Assembly: GCA_964653095.1 (NCBI GenBank)
Contig: CAZZEH010000048.1
Coordinates: 1 to 14,780 of the forward strand
Source of the DNA: JAMLHH01 sp964653095
GTDB taxonomy: Bacteria > Bacteroidota > Bacteroidia > Chitinophagales > JADIYW01
Length of the DNA stretch: 14,780 nucleotides
Direction of reading: 5' to 3'
The first letter of the stretch is position 1. Each line of letters opens with the position of its first letter. Made by a program: the position numbers and the translations under genes. A model generated the notes under the pieces. The model did no database searches, was not told the origin of the DNA, and saw only the letters and a list, made by a program, of their open reading frames with translations. Shown here piece by piece: positions 1 to 7,266 of the stretch.

Positions 1-992
1 CCCAACTCCGCATTCAGAGCCTGCACCCGATCGGTTTCTTTAATCAACAGTGTTTTAAGTCCTTTAAACGATCCGTTTATTTTCATAGCAGCTAAAGCCG
101 ACACAACTGTCTGAGCCAAGTCGGGACATTCCAAAAAGTCATATCTGAATGCTGAAGACCTGTCGTGAGAGACACTTTCTATAGTAACGGTATTGTCCTG
201 AAAAGATGATTGTACGAAATCCTTAAAAATATCCGCCACAACCGAGTCTCCCTGAGTACTTTTTTCACTCAAGCCATTTAGAGTAATTTTGGCTTCCCGG
301 GCTAATGATGCAATAGAATAAAAATAAGAGGCCGCACTCCAGTCAGCTTCTACAAAAAATGGCTTAGCCAAATATTCACCCGACTTTACCCGAATGATAT
401 TCTCGGTAAAATCTGTTTCTGCACCAAAATATTTCATCAGATTGAGCGTCATCAGAATATAAGGCAATGAGACAATTTCTCCCACGAGTTTCAGCTCCAG
501 TCCTTTCTCCAGTGTAGGAGCTATCATGAGTAATGCTGAAATAAACTGACTGCTCGTATCAGCAGGAATTGAAACTTTCCCGCCTTTTAATTTCTTGCCC
601 TTTATCCTTAATGGAGGATATCCTTCTGTTTCTTCATAAGAAATATCTGCACCTAATTCCCGGAGAGCTTCTGCCAAAACTTTTATAGGTCTCTCTTTCA
701 TACGCGGAGAACCTGTAAGAACAACTTCTCTTCCTATTCGGGTAGAAAGGATAGCAGTCAAAAATCGGTATGTAGTCCCGCCCGCACCGGCATCCAAAAC
801 AGCTTCACTACTTTGCAGCAATTCATTCAGCACTGCTGTATCATCTGCATTTGACAAGTTTTTTATCTCAAATTTCTCCGAGGCCAATGCCCGAATAATG
901 AGCGCTCTGTTTGCAATACTTTTTGAACCGTTTAAAGTAACTGTGCCCCTGACTATTCCGTCTTTCGGCGGTACTATACGATATATTTTCAT
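1..992 (-). CDS. aroA: 3-phosphoshikimate 1-carboxyvinyltransferase (EPSP synthase), C-terminus cut by window edge
   Basis: Transfers the enolpyruvyl group of PEP to shikimate-3-phosphate, step 6 of the shikimate pathway, in the cytosol. I translated the reverse strand from the ATG at 990-992 and found an open frame of 330 codons to the window edge; the family is about 410-430 residues long, so roughly the last fifth is missing. Visible family motifs, in order: NGSKSIANRALI near the start (phosphate/PEP-binding KS.sNRA), GAGGTTYRFLTA, RMKERPI, DTSSQFISALLM, EADWSAASYFY, ECPDLAQT and KETDR. The loop that reads GNAGT in E. coli is GAGGT here; an Ala in place of the Asn is, from memory, common in Bacteroidota. 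The ATG overlaps the stop of aroB in an ATGA, so the two are probably translationally coupled. It is the last visible gene of the minus-strand operon. Product call is firm. Confidence 0.95.
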   Translation of the reverse strand, partial: MKIYRIVPPKDGIVRGTVTLNGSKSIANRALIIRALASEKFEIKNLSNADDTAVLNELLQSSEAVLDAGAGGTTYRFLTAILSTRIGREVVLTGSPRMKERPIKVLAEALRELGADISYEETEGYPPLRIKGKKLKGGKVSIPADTSSQFISALLMIAPTLEKGLELKLVGEIVSLPYILMTLNLMKYFGAETDFTENIIRVKSGEYLAKPFFVEADWSAASYFYSIASLAREAKITLNGLSEKSTQGDSVVADIFKDFVQSSFQDNTVTIESVSHDRSSAFRYDFLECPDLAQTVVSALAAMKINGSFKGLKTLLIKETDRVQALNAEL

Positions 993-2065
993 ACTAAACT
1001 CCTGTAATACTCCAATCCTTTATGCAATAATTCCCGGGTAATCTCTACATCTATATCCGGCTGACCGATATCACTCAACACGACTGCCATAACTTTAGAA
1101 CCCTGATTTTTTTTATCGAGAGTCATTGATTCCCAAATTTCATTTTCAATACCCGCAGGCAGGGTATAATGTCCGTAGTGCTTCAGCAATACGTTTTCAA
1201 TCTGCCTGAGATGCTCAACAGAAAAGTCCGAAGTAATAGTTCCGATATAAGCTTCTGCAAGCATACCTACCGCTATCGCTTCTCCGTGAAAAAGAGGTTT
1301 CTCATCATGTTCGAGCGAAAAAGCTTCTACAGCATGTCCTATCGTATGCCCAAAGTTTAAAATTTTTCGCCATCCGCTTTCAAACGGATCTTTTTCCACT
1401 ACGGCCTTTTTAATCATAAGTGACTGGAATAAAATCTCATGGAAATTTTCCGGCGGAATAGTTTCCTGCTGTGCCAAAAACTTCCACTGCTGTGGCGACT
1501 GAATAAGAGCATGCTTGAAAATTTCGGCAAAACCGTTTACAATCTGTCTCTGCTCCAAAGTATTTAACCACACCGTACTCATCAGCACCAAAGCAGGATT
1601 TTTAAAAACTCCTATCAAATTTTTCCCATATCGAAAATCCACGCCGAGTTTTCCGCCGATAGACGAATCCACCTGTGAAAGAACGGTAGTGGGTATCTGT
1701 ATAAAATCTATTCCCCTCTTATAACAGGCTGCCACAAAACCGCCCAAGTCTCCAATCACACCGCCACCAAGATTTATCAATACAGACTTGCGGTCAGCTT
1801 GTGCATCTAACAGTTTAGCCCAAACCTCTTCACAAGCATTCAGGTTTTTGTGGTGTTCTCCGGCAGGAGTGACAATTATGGGAGCATCTTTCAGAAGCGG
1901 CATGAGCTCCAAAAATTTCGGAAGACACAATTCCGAAGTGTTGCTGTCTGCCAAAATAATTGTCCGACTGTATTTTTTTTGGTCAAGAAAATCTGTCAGA
2001 AAGTTCAGACTTTCATCAAAAACAATTTCGTAATCGCTTAAACTGATTTTCTTTATGTTTCCCAT
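989..2065 (-). CDS. aroB: 3-dehydroquinate synthase
   Basis: Converts DAHP to 3-dehydroquinate, step 2 of the shikimate pathway, using NAD+ and a divalent metal in the cytosol. From the ATG at 2063-2065 the protein has 358 residues, normal for the family. Seen: the NAD-binding GGGVIGDLGGF at about 100-110, KRGIDFIQIPTT at 116-127, VDSSIGGKLGVD at 132-143, and metal ligands in NGFAE (E181), GHTIGH (H240/H244) and HGEA (H260). An in-frame ATG at 2098 would add 11 residues (MVLRQNRFIIV), but that stretch lies inside the upstream gene and does not look like the family's N-terminus, so I prefer 2065. The start lies 2 bases after the stop of the ABM-domain gene and shows no Shine-Dalgarno; the end overlaps aroA by 4 bases. 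This points to one operon with translational coupling. Confidence 0.96.
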   Translation of the reverse strand: MGNIKKISLSDYEIVFDESLNFLTDFLDQKKYSRTIILADSNTSELCLPKFLELMPLLKDAPIIVTPAGEHHKNLNACEEVWAKLLDAQADRKSVLINLGGGVIGDLGGFVAACYKRGIDFIQIPTTVLSQVDSSIGGKLGVDFRYGKNLIGVFKNPALVLMSTVWLNTLEQRQIVNGFAEIFKHALIQSPQQWKFLAQQETIPPENFHEILFQSLMIKKAVVEKDPFESGWRKILNFGHTIGHAVEAFSLEHDEKPLFHGEAIAVGMLAEAYIGTITSDFSVEHLRQIENVLLKHYGHYTLPAGIENEIWESMTLDKKNQGSKVMAVVLSDIGQPDIDVEITRELLHKGLEYYRSLV

Positions 2066-2067
2066 AA

Positions 2068-2361
2068 CTATAATGAAGCGATTTTGTCTAAGGACCATGC
2101 CTCCGGCTTCCCGCCAAATTTAGATTTGGCCACTGCCCAAAAACCTTTAAACAATTCGGAATGTCTGTATCGTTCCAGAGCTTCCTCATTTTCCCAGTAA
2201 CTGTACGTGAAAAATATCTCAGGATGGTCAGTCTGCTGCAAAAGCTCCAATTTGAGACAGCCATCGAAATTTCTGATTTCAGGACTTACTTTTTCAAAGA
2301 AAGATTTGAAAGACTCTGCCTCTTCCAATTTAAACTGTAATTTAACTATTCTAATTATCAT
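2068..2361 (-). CDS. Small ABM-domain (antibiotic biosynthesis monooxygenase-like) protein
   Basis: A 97-residue protein that fits a single dimeric alpha/beta-barrel ABM domain. It opens with a beta strand (IIRIVKLQF), followed by a helix (EAESFKSFFEKV), the strand around NFDGCLKLELLQ, the strand IFFTYSYWENEEAL and the helix ERYRHSELFKGFW, which is the usual order in YgiN/HmoA-type proteins. Family members range from quinol monooxygenases to haem-degrading proteins and many have no known substrate, so I assign no reaction. The ATG at 2359-2361 is preferred over a TTG one codon earlier. It overlaps the upstream SAM hydroxide adenosyltransferase-like gene by 11 bases and ends 2 bases before aroB, so it is embedded in the operon. 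Its link to shikimate enzymes may be only genomic. Confidence 0.82.
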   Translation of the reverse strand: MIIRIVKLQFKLEEAESFKSFFEKVSPEIRNFDGCLKLELLQQTDHPEIFFTYSYWENEEALERYRHSELFKGFWAVAKSKFGGKPEAWSLDKIASL

Positions 2362-3124
2362 CAAACTTTATTTGTACCGGTTGCCCAAATTTTACTCCCA
2401 ATAACTTTGTGGCTTCTCCCTGATTCGTAGCTATTTCGAGAAAACCAAGTTCATTCACTCTGCAAAGGCTCGCACCTTTGGGTACATCGCTGTAATTTGC
2501 CACAATCGTATCCACACTTTCTCCCGTTCTGTAATAGACTACAAATCTACTATACTTATTCATATAACTCATGACATCCGAAATATGAATGTTCGTAATC
2601 AGATTCCCAAAATAATCTATCAGAACGACCATTCCCCTCAAAGAATTTTCTTCTTTGATTATTGCCCATTCGGTATTGACTTTATAGTCTATGGCCGGAA
2701 TTGAAATTTCCTCTATTTCATCTTCAACCATACGTTTTAACACCATCGCAAATACTTCATCCGAACCGATATCTGAAAACTTGTCTAAGTCTATCCTATT
2801 AATCCATTCAAACTGATTATTAAGTGCCATTGGAAGCAGTCCGTTATCCTGTGCAAGAAAAAAATGTCCTTTACCCCGAGCGGCGAGCAGACCTCCGTTT
2901 TCAAGTCCTTGCTCATTGACACGAATAATATGGTATGTCCCGGTGGGAAAAGAGCCAAAAGTATATTTCAAACTGTAAGCACCCTGTATCAGGTCAAAAG
3001 GAGGTATCTCATGCGTAACATCTATAATATTCAGATTTTCCACAGCAGATAACAATCGTCCCTTGAAGCGACCGGCATAAATATCTGCCTGACCAAAATC
3101 CGTAGTTAATGTAACAATCGGCAT
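2351..3124 (-). CDS. SAM hydroxide adenosyltransferase-like protein (SAM-dependent chlorinase/fluorinase family, DUF62)
   Basis: Members of this family cleave S-adenosylmethionine with water (or, in rare specialised members, halide) to adenosine and methionine. The 257-residue length is typical. Seen: LTTDFG at 6-11 with the SAM-contacting Asp, a D.Y.G..KG pattern at 14-22, IIDVTHEIPPFD at 33-44, PTGTYHIIRV at 60-69, AQDNGLLPM at 91-99, YFGNLITNI at 171-179 and a C-terminal VNELGFLEIATNQGEA at 223-238. The family's usual VDPGVG loop after the HxxxV strand reads VNEQG here, a divergence worth noting. It is the first gene of the minus-strand operon and starts back to back with the PhoH gene. 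A Bacteroidota-type -7 box lies at 3158-3165. From memory, a DUF62/phoH pair is also seen in other Bacteroidota. The hydrolase reaction is inferred from the family. Confidence 0.88.
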   Translation of the reverse strand: MPIVTLTTDFGQADIYAGRFKGRLLSAVENLNIIDVTHEIPPFDLIQGAYSLKYTFGSFPTGTYHIIRVNEQGLENGGLLAARGKGHFFLAQDNGLLPMALNNQFEWINRIDLDKFSDIGSDEVFAMVLKRMVEDEIEEISIPAIDYKVNTEWAIIKEENSLRGMVVLIDYFGNLITNIHISDVMSYMNKYSRFVVYYRTGESVDTIVANYSDVPKGASLCRVNELGFLEIATNQGEATKLLGVKFGQPVQIKFDDN

Positions 3125-3157
3125 CTAAACGTTTGAAAAATGACTATATTCAACTTG

Positions 3158-3165
3158 CAAAAATA
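3158..3165 (-). promoter_or_regulatory. Candidate -7 box for the DUF62-ABM-aroB-aroA operon
   Basis: Read on the minus strand this is TATTTTTG, an exact match to the Bacteroidota -7 consensus TAnnTTTG. It would place transcription start near 3151, about 27 bases before the ATG at 3124. The -33 TTTG is not clear: the best sequence at the right distance is a GAAA (TTTC on the minus strand) at 3181-3184, one base off. The box lies in the 50-base gap between the two divergent genes. Confidence 0.45.
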
Positions 3166-3174
3166 AATAATAAT

Positions 3175-4152
3175 TTGAGCGAAACCGTTATAAAACTCGA
3201 AACAGTTCATCCTGCCGACTTTTTAGGATATAATAATTCACGACTAAATCTAATTAAGAATGCTTTTGGCAAATTAAAAATTGTCGCAAGAGGGAATCAG
3301 ATTGTTGCATTCGGCAATGATGAGGAATTGAAAGCCTTTGAGAAAATCATGCACAATATGATTTCACATTTTGAGAAAACGGGAAAATTTACAGATGCGC
3401 AAATGGAATCTCTGCTGACAGGGACAATGGATATTCCCTCATCCGCTTCTCAACACCCTGTATTGCTTCACGGCATTTCCGGCCGGCAAATACGGGCAAG
3501 AACTGCCAATCAAAAAAAACTGGTACAGCTTTCTGAAAACAATGACATTGTATTTGCAATCGGTCCGGCAGGAACAGGCAAGACCTATACTGCTGTAGCG
3601 CTTTCCGTACGGGCGCTCAAAAACAAATCTGTCCGAAAAATTATCCTGACGAGGCCGGCTGTAGAAGCGGGAGAAAGTTTGGGTTTTCTTCCGGGTGATT
3701 TACAGGAAAAAGTTGATCCGTACCTTCGTCCGCTTTATGATGCTTTGGACGATATGATTCCACACGACAAACTCAACCAATTTATGTCTTCCCGGGTGAT
3801 AGAAGTGGCTCCGCTGGCTTATATGAGAGGCCGTACTCTGGACAATGCCTTTATTATTTTGGATGAAGCACAAAATGCAACTCTACCCCAGCTAAAAATG
3901 TTTCTGACCAGAATAGGGCCGAGTGCCAAATGTATTATCACGGGTGACTTGACACAAATCGACCTGCCGAAAAACCAACAGTCCGGGCTGAAGAAAACGG
4001 TAGAGTTATTGGAAAGCATTAAGGGAATCGGCTCTGTGTTTTTAAGCAAGCAGGATGTGGTTCGGCACCGTCTGGTGAAAGAAATTATTACGGCATTTGA
4101 AAAAATAGAAAAAGAACAAGAACAAAAAGAAGCAAAATCGAAAAAAGATTAA
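3175..4152 (+). CDS. phoH: PhoH-like P-loop ATPase
   Basis: A cytosolic P-loop ATPase of the PhoH family, thought to act in RNA metabolism, though the exact role is unsettled. From the TTG at 3175 it has 326 residues. The Walker A motif GPAGTGKT lies near residues 130-137, RPAVEAGESLGFLPG near 160-174, the Walker B IILDEAQNAT near 227-236, and GDLTQIDLP near 257-265. The C-terminus is a charged Glu/Lys-rich tail. There is no in-frame ATG before the conserved region. Two TTG codons could start it, 3133 (340 codons with the stop) or 3175. I chose 3175 because SETVIKLE...DFLGYNN resembles where relatives begin and because an A/T-rich leader precedes it. The next gene follows after 22 bases, suggesting co-transcription. 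The family call is firm; the start is not. Confidence 0.92.
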   Translation: MSETVIKLETVHPADFLGYNNSRLNLIKNAFGKLKIVARGNQIVAFGNDEELKAFEKIMHNMISHFEKTGKFTDAQMESLLTGTMDIPSSASQHPVLLHGISGRQIRARTANQKKLVQLSENNDIVFAIGPAGTGKTYTAVALSVRALKNKSVRKIILTRPAVEAGESLGFLPGDLQEKVDPYLRPLYDALDDMIPHDKLNQFMSSRVIEVAPLAYMRGRTLDNAFIILDEAQNATLPQLKMFLTRIGPSAKCIITGDLTQIDLPKNQQSGLKKTVELLESIKGIGSVFLSKQDVVRHRLVKEIITAFEKIEKEQEQKEAKSKKD

Positions 4153-4174
4153 AAGAGTTTTTTGATACTGAAAA

Positions 4175-5746
4175 ATGAGAAGGGTGCTTGAGAATTGGAG
4201 AATTCCGGAAAATGAATTCGCTTTAAAATTTTGGGATGGTCTGTATAAAAATTGGGAAGAAAGATGGGGCAAAGGAAAAAACATTGAGAAACGAAAAGTC
4301 ATAGAAATTCCTGAAATTTCAGAAAAGCAAAAAGAAGAAATTCGGAATGTATTTGCCAATATTACTCAAAAAAGAATCAGCTTTTCCAATTCTAAAAGAC
4401 TCTTACACATCACTGGTTTGTATGCTTATGAATTTGAATTGGAAAAAATAAAAATTCCGGACGCAGTCATTTATCCTTTAAACGGAAATGAAATTCAGGA
4501 TATACTCATACAGGCTAAAGGCAATAAAACAGGCATTAGGCTGTCCGAAATGTCTTCTGCAAAAAAACGAATGCCTGACGGATATCACCAGAGTGCCATC
4601 ATCAGTCTGGAGCTTATGCAAAAAATAATCCGATTTGAACCCGAAACCTATTCTGTCACAGTGCAGACAGGTATTCAACTGTACGCCCTGCAAAAGTTTT
4701 TATCTGAATCAGGATGGCAGTTACCCGTAAAAATTACCGGGCGGTCCTATCAGACCATGCATGAGGTTTTAAATCACTCTACTATTCTGCATCCATATCT
4801 TTTGAAAGGTACAGTACATACTTTTGGCGGGGAAATTCAGTTTTCCGAAGAAGACAGCCGTTTCAAATCTCTTTTCTTAAATCCTAAAGAAACAAATGGA
4901 ATTTTTTCAGAAATTACACTAACTGTTACCCCCAAACCCAAGCATGTCAGAAACATTACTGCTCTGCTCCCCAATCTGAAATCTGCAGCAGACATTATAA
5001 ATCAACTTAAGTACAATCAGATTGAATTTCATTCCTGTTTTATTGCAGATACTGAAAATCTGAAATTTCTGCTTCGGGAGTTACCTGAAAAAAATATAAA
5101 TAAAGCCGGAAATCTTTTTTTGACTCTAATGAAAAATCCTGAAGAACTGTTTAAAGAACAGGATGAGCAGGCAAAGTCCGTAGTATTCTCCATAGACTTC
5201 AATGAGTATCAGCACAGTACGACTTCTTTACTAATCCACGCAAAAGATCTAATACAGCAAAACAGCGGTGAAATTCTAACCGGCAAAATTACGGACACTT
5301 TGGAGAAATGGTCTGATTGGTACGCATATACAGCCGTTCATGCGAAAGACCTGCAATTGGACACATATCATTATTCTGTTCGAGTACCCTACAGAAAAAT
5401 GGAAGACTACCGTAAAGTCATTCACAACAAATTAGGGAAGAACAGCTTTTATGCGAAAAACAAAAAAGATTTTGTACTTCACTTTTCTGAATACAATTAT
5501 CCATACATTCAGCTGAACCTGTATATCATTGCATCTTCTGTTCATCGAAAGAAGCCTGATACACCTAAAGCACTGACTGATTTTTTTGAAGAACTTTTTA
5601 TGCTGAAGAATTCATCTGCCCCAGCATCAGATTTTAATCATAAACTGCTTGAAGTAGTAAAAAAGGAAATTTCAAACAGCGAGTATCTAACTGAAAAAAG
5701 CAAGACAAAAACCATTTTATCTTCTGTACTCAATCCAGGTTCCTAA
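4175..5746 (+). CDS. Degenerate FAD-linked oxidase-like protein (VAO/PCMH, alkyl-DHAP synthase-like)
   Basis: A 523-residue protein that I place at the edge of the FAD_binding_4 / alkyldihydroxyacetonephosphate-synthase family. Matching segments: IPDAVIYPLNGNEIQDIL at 94-111 (the P.aVv.P....eV entry strand), ISLELMQKII...VTVQTGIQLYALQKFLSESG at 143-180 (the lDls.M....tv.aG....L...L...G segment), NGIFSEITLTVTPKP at 241-255 (the lGIiTe..L.v.P.P segment), LDTYHYSVRVPY at 395-406 (vDT.E.s.pw), FVLHFSEYNYPYIQLNLYI at 433-451, and a terminal VLNPG. Missing are the Gly-rich GGGTS loop that binds the FAD pyrophosphate, the STiGGw..tra.G stretch, and the HHHGvG active-site run near the C-terminus. So it may not bind FAD or catalyse the family reaction. 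It is Lys/Glu-rich, lacks a signal peptide, and lies 22 bases after phoH. The family call is mine from motif order; function unknown. Confidence 0.6.
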   Translation: MRRVLENWRIPENEFALKFWDGLYKNWEERWGKGKNIEKRKVIEIPEISEKQKEEIRNVFANITQKRISFSNSKRLLHITGLYAYEFELEKIKIPDAVIYPLNGNEIQDILIQAKGNKTGIRLSEMSSAKKRMPDGYHQSAIISLELMQKIIRFEPETYSVTVQTGIQLYALQKFLSESGWQLPVKITGRSYQTMHEVLNHSTILHPYLLKGTVHTFGGEIQFSEEDSRFKSLFLNPKETNGIFSEITLTVTPKPKHVRNITALLPNLKSAADIINQLKYNQIEFHSCFIADTENLKFLLRELPEKNINKAGNLFLTLMKNPEELFKEQDEQAKSVVFSIDFNEYQHSTTSLLIHAKDLIQQNSGEILTGKITDTLEKWSDWYAYTAVHAKDLQLDTYHYSVRVPYRKMEDYRKVIHNKLGKNSFYAKNKKDFVLHFSEYNYPYIQLNLYIIASSVHRKKPDTPKALTDFFEELFMLKNSSAPASDFNHKLLEVVKKEISNSEYLTEKSKTKTILSSVLNPGS

Positions 5747-5753
5747 ATAAAAC

Positions 5754-5846
5754 ATGAAAAAAATGAGTCTAAAAAATGTCAAGAGTCAAAGCATCTGTTT
5801 GGCGAGTCACTCAAATACAAGTACATTTACTCCCACATGGTTATGA
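5754..5846 (+). other. Possible 30-codon short ORF overlapping the tolC-like start
   Basis: In the 90-base gap after the FAD-oxidase-like gene, an ATG at 5754 opens a frame of 30 codons that ends in the TGA at 5844-5846. That TGA overlaps the ATG at 5843 in an ATGA, the arrangement used for translational coupling. The peptide begins MKKMSLKNVKSQ and is Ser/Thr-rich, with no recognisable domain. It could be a leader peptide or chance. If it is real, it favours 5843 rather than 5837 as the start of the next gene. Confidence 0.15.
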
Positions 5847-7264
5847 AATTACTTAAGCTTGTTTTAATCTGGCTGTCCACGGCATTTATGACACCTTCAC
5901 AGGCTCAGGAAGTCTGGGATTGGGAAAAATGTCTGCAACATGCCATGAGCCACAATATTCAACTGCGATTAGATGAAATAAATATTGAATTAAATGCTTT
6001 GCAGCTTAAACAAAATCGTTTGAATCTGACACCGTCGGTCGGTGTTGAAAGTGGTTATACCTACGCAATCGGACGGACAGTAGATATGTCCACCTATGAA
6101 TATGTCACCAAGCCGGTTAATACAGGAAACCTTCAGATTGCCTTATCACAACCTGTCTTTGAAGGACTAAAAAATCTGAACGCAGTAAAAAAGGCAGGAC
6201 TTGATTTGAAAGCTGCACGCTTGGATAATGAAACCCTCAGGCAGAATATTCAACTGCAGGTCATGAATGCCTACCTCAATGTTCTTAATGCTTCGGAACA
6301 GTTACAGCAGGCAAAAGAGCAACTCAAAATCAGCCTTGCACAGTACCAAAACAATAAAAACTTAGTGGAAGCCGGAGCTTTGGCAGAAAGAATTTTGACG
6401 GATAATGAAGCACAGACAGCACAGGATGAGTACCAGATTGCCGAATTGGAACAGCAGCTTGAACTGGCCTATCTGGCATTAAAAACCGTGTTGCAGTTAG
6501 AACAAAACAAACCTATAGAAATTGCCGTCCCGGATATCCCGGATAAGCTAAATCTCTCCGAGCCGGAATCTGCAGATAAAACTTACCAGTATGCACTCTC
6601 AAACAGACCTGAAATCGAAAGTGCGCAACTCAAAACGGAAAGCGCCGACCTGGAATTAAAAATTGCCCGTTCTGCTTATATGCCGAAACTTTCGTTCTTT
6701 ACAGGAGTCGGCACCAATCTTTCAGACCAGATTACCGAAACCCGTTCTACTATTTACACAGAAATACCCATTGGATATGTAAAAACCACCGGCGAATCTG
6801 TTTATACCATGTATCCCAATCCCGTTCTTTCCACCATGCCTTTTGGCAGACAGCTTACCAATAATATTTCATACGCTTTAGGAATAAACTTATCGGTTCC
6901 CATTTACAATAAGAGAAGCGGATACCTGCAAACCGAAAGAGCCAGATTGTCTGTTCTTCAAACCAGATTAAACCAGGAAGATATGGCCTATAAGTTATAT
7001 CAGGATATCAAACAGGCACATGTAAAAGCTTTGACTTCGGGCAAAAATTATACTGCTGCCAATAAATATTACGATGCCGCAAAAGCTTCTTATGAATTTG
7101 CACAGGAAAGGCTGATGAACGGTGCGATCAGTCAGATTGAACTCAATTTGGCACAAAACAATTTATTTATAGCACAATCCCGCCTTTCACAGGCTAAGTA
7201 CGAATATATTTTTAACATGAAAGTGCTTGATTTTTACAGTGGCAAACCTATTGATCTAAATTAA
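5843..7264 (+). CDS. TolC-family outer-membrane efflux protein
   Basis: The outer-membrane channel of a tripartite export pump. From the ATG at 5843 it has 473 residues, normal for the family; an ATG at 5837 would add two residues and cannot be excluded. Residues 1-21 form a signal peptide (KLLKLVLIWL core, cleavage likely after PSQA). The mature start WDWEKCLQHAMSHNIQL is the usual first helix of the OEP domain. Two OEP repeats follow, each with a long amphipathic helical pair: the Gln/Ala/Leu-rich helices around 115-220 and 350-460. Between them lie beta-hairpin-like stretches rich in Tyr, Thr and Asn (for example GYTYAIGRTVDM). It carries SQPVFEGLKN and NLSVPIYNKRSG, the paired (l)s.Plf...r motifs of the family. 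The adaptor gene follows after 2 bases. Substrate not visible. Confidence 0.93.
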   Translation: MKLLKLVLIWLSTAFMTPSQAQEVWDWEKCLQHAMSHNIQLRLDEINIELNALQLKQNRLNLTPSVGVESGYTYAIGRTVDMSTYEYVTKPVNTGNLQIALSQPVFEGLKNLNAVKKAGLDLKAARLDNETLRQNIQLQVMNAYLNVLNASEQLQQAKEQLKISLAQYQNNKNLVEAGALAERILTDNEAQTAQDEYQIAELEQQLELAYLALKTVLQLEQNKPIEIAVPDIPDKLNLSEPESADKTYQYALSNRPEIESAQLKTESADLELKIARSAYMPKLSFFTGVGTNLSDQITETRSTIYTEIPIGYVKTTGESVYTMYPNPVLSTMPFGRQLTNNISYALGINLSVPIYNKRSGYLQTERARLSVLQTRLNQEDMAYKLYQDIKQAHVKALTSGKNYTAANKYYDAAKASYEFAQERLMNGAISQIELNLAQNNLFIAQSRLSQAKYEYIFNMKVLDFYSGKPIDLN

Positions 7265-7266
7265 TT

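Noticed and set aside
1169..2041. Several open frames on the plus strand across aroB
   Set aside because: They are antisense to a gene with full family motifs, have no recognisable domain and overlap one another in different frames.
4042..4359. A 105-codon minus-strand frame rich in Phe across the phoH/oxidase junction
   Set aside because: Its Phe/Leu-rich composition is the mirror of the Lys/Glu-rich coding strand (AAA/GAA read as TTT/TTC). It overlaps two better-supported genes.
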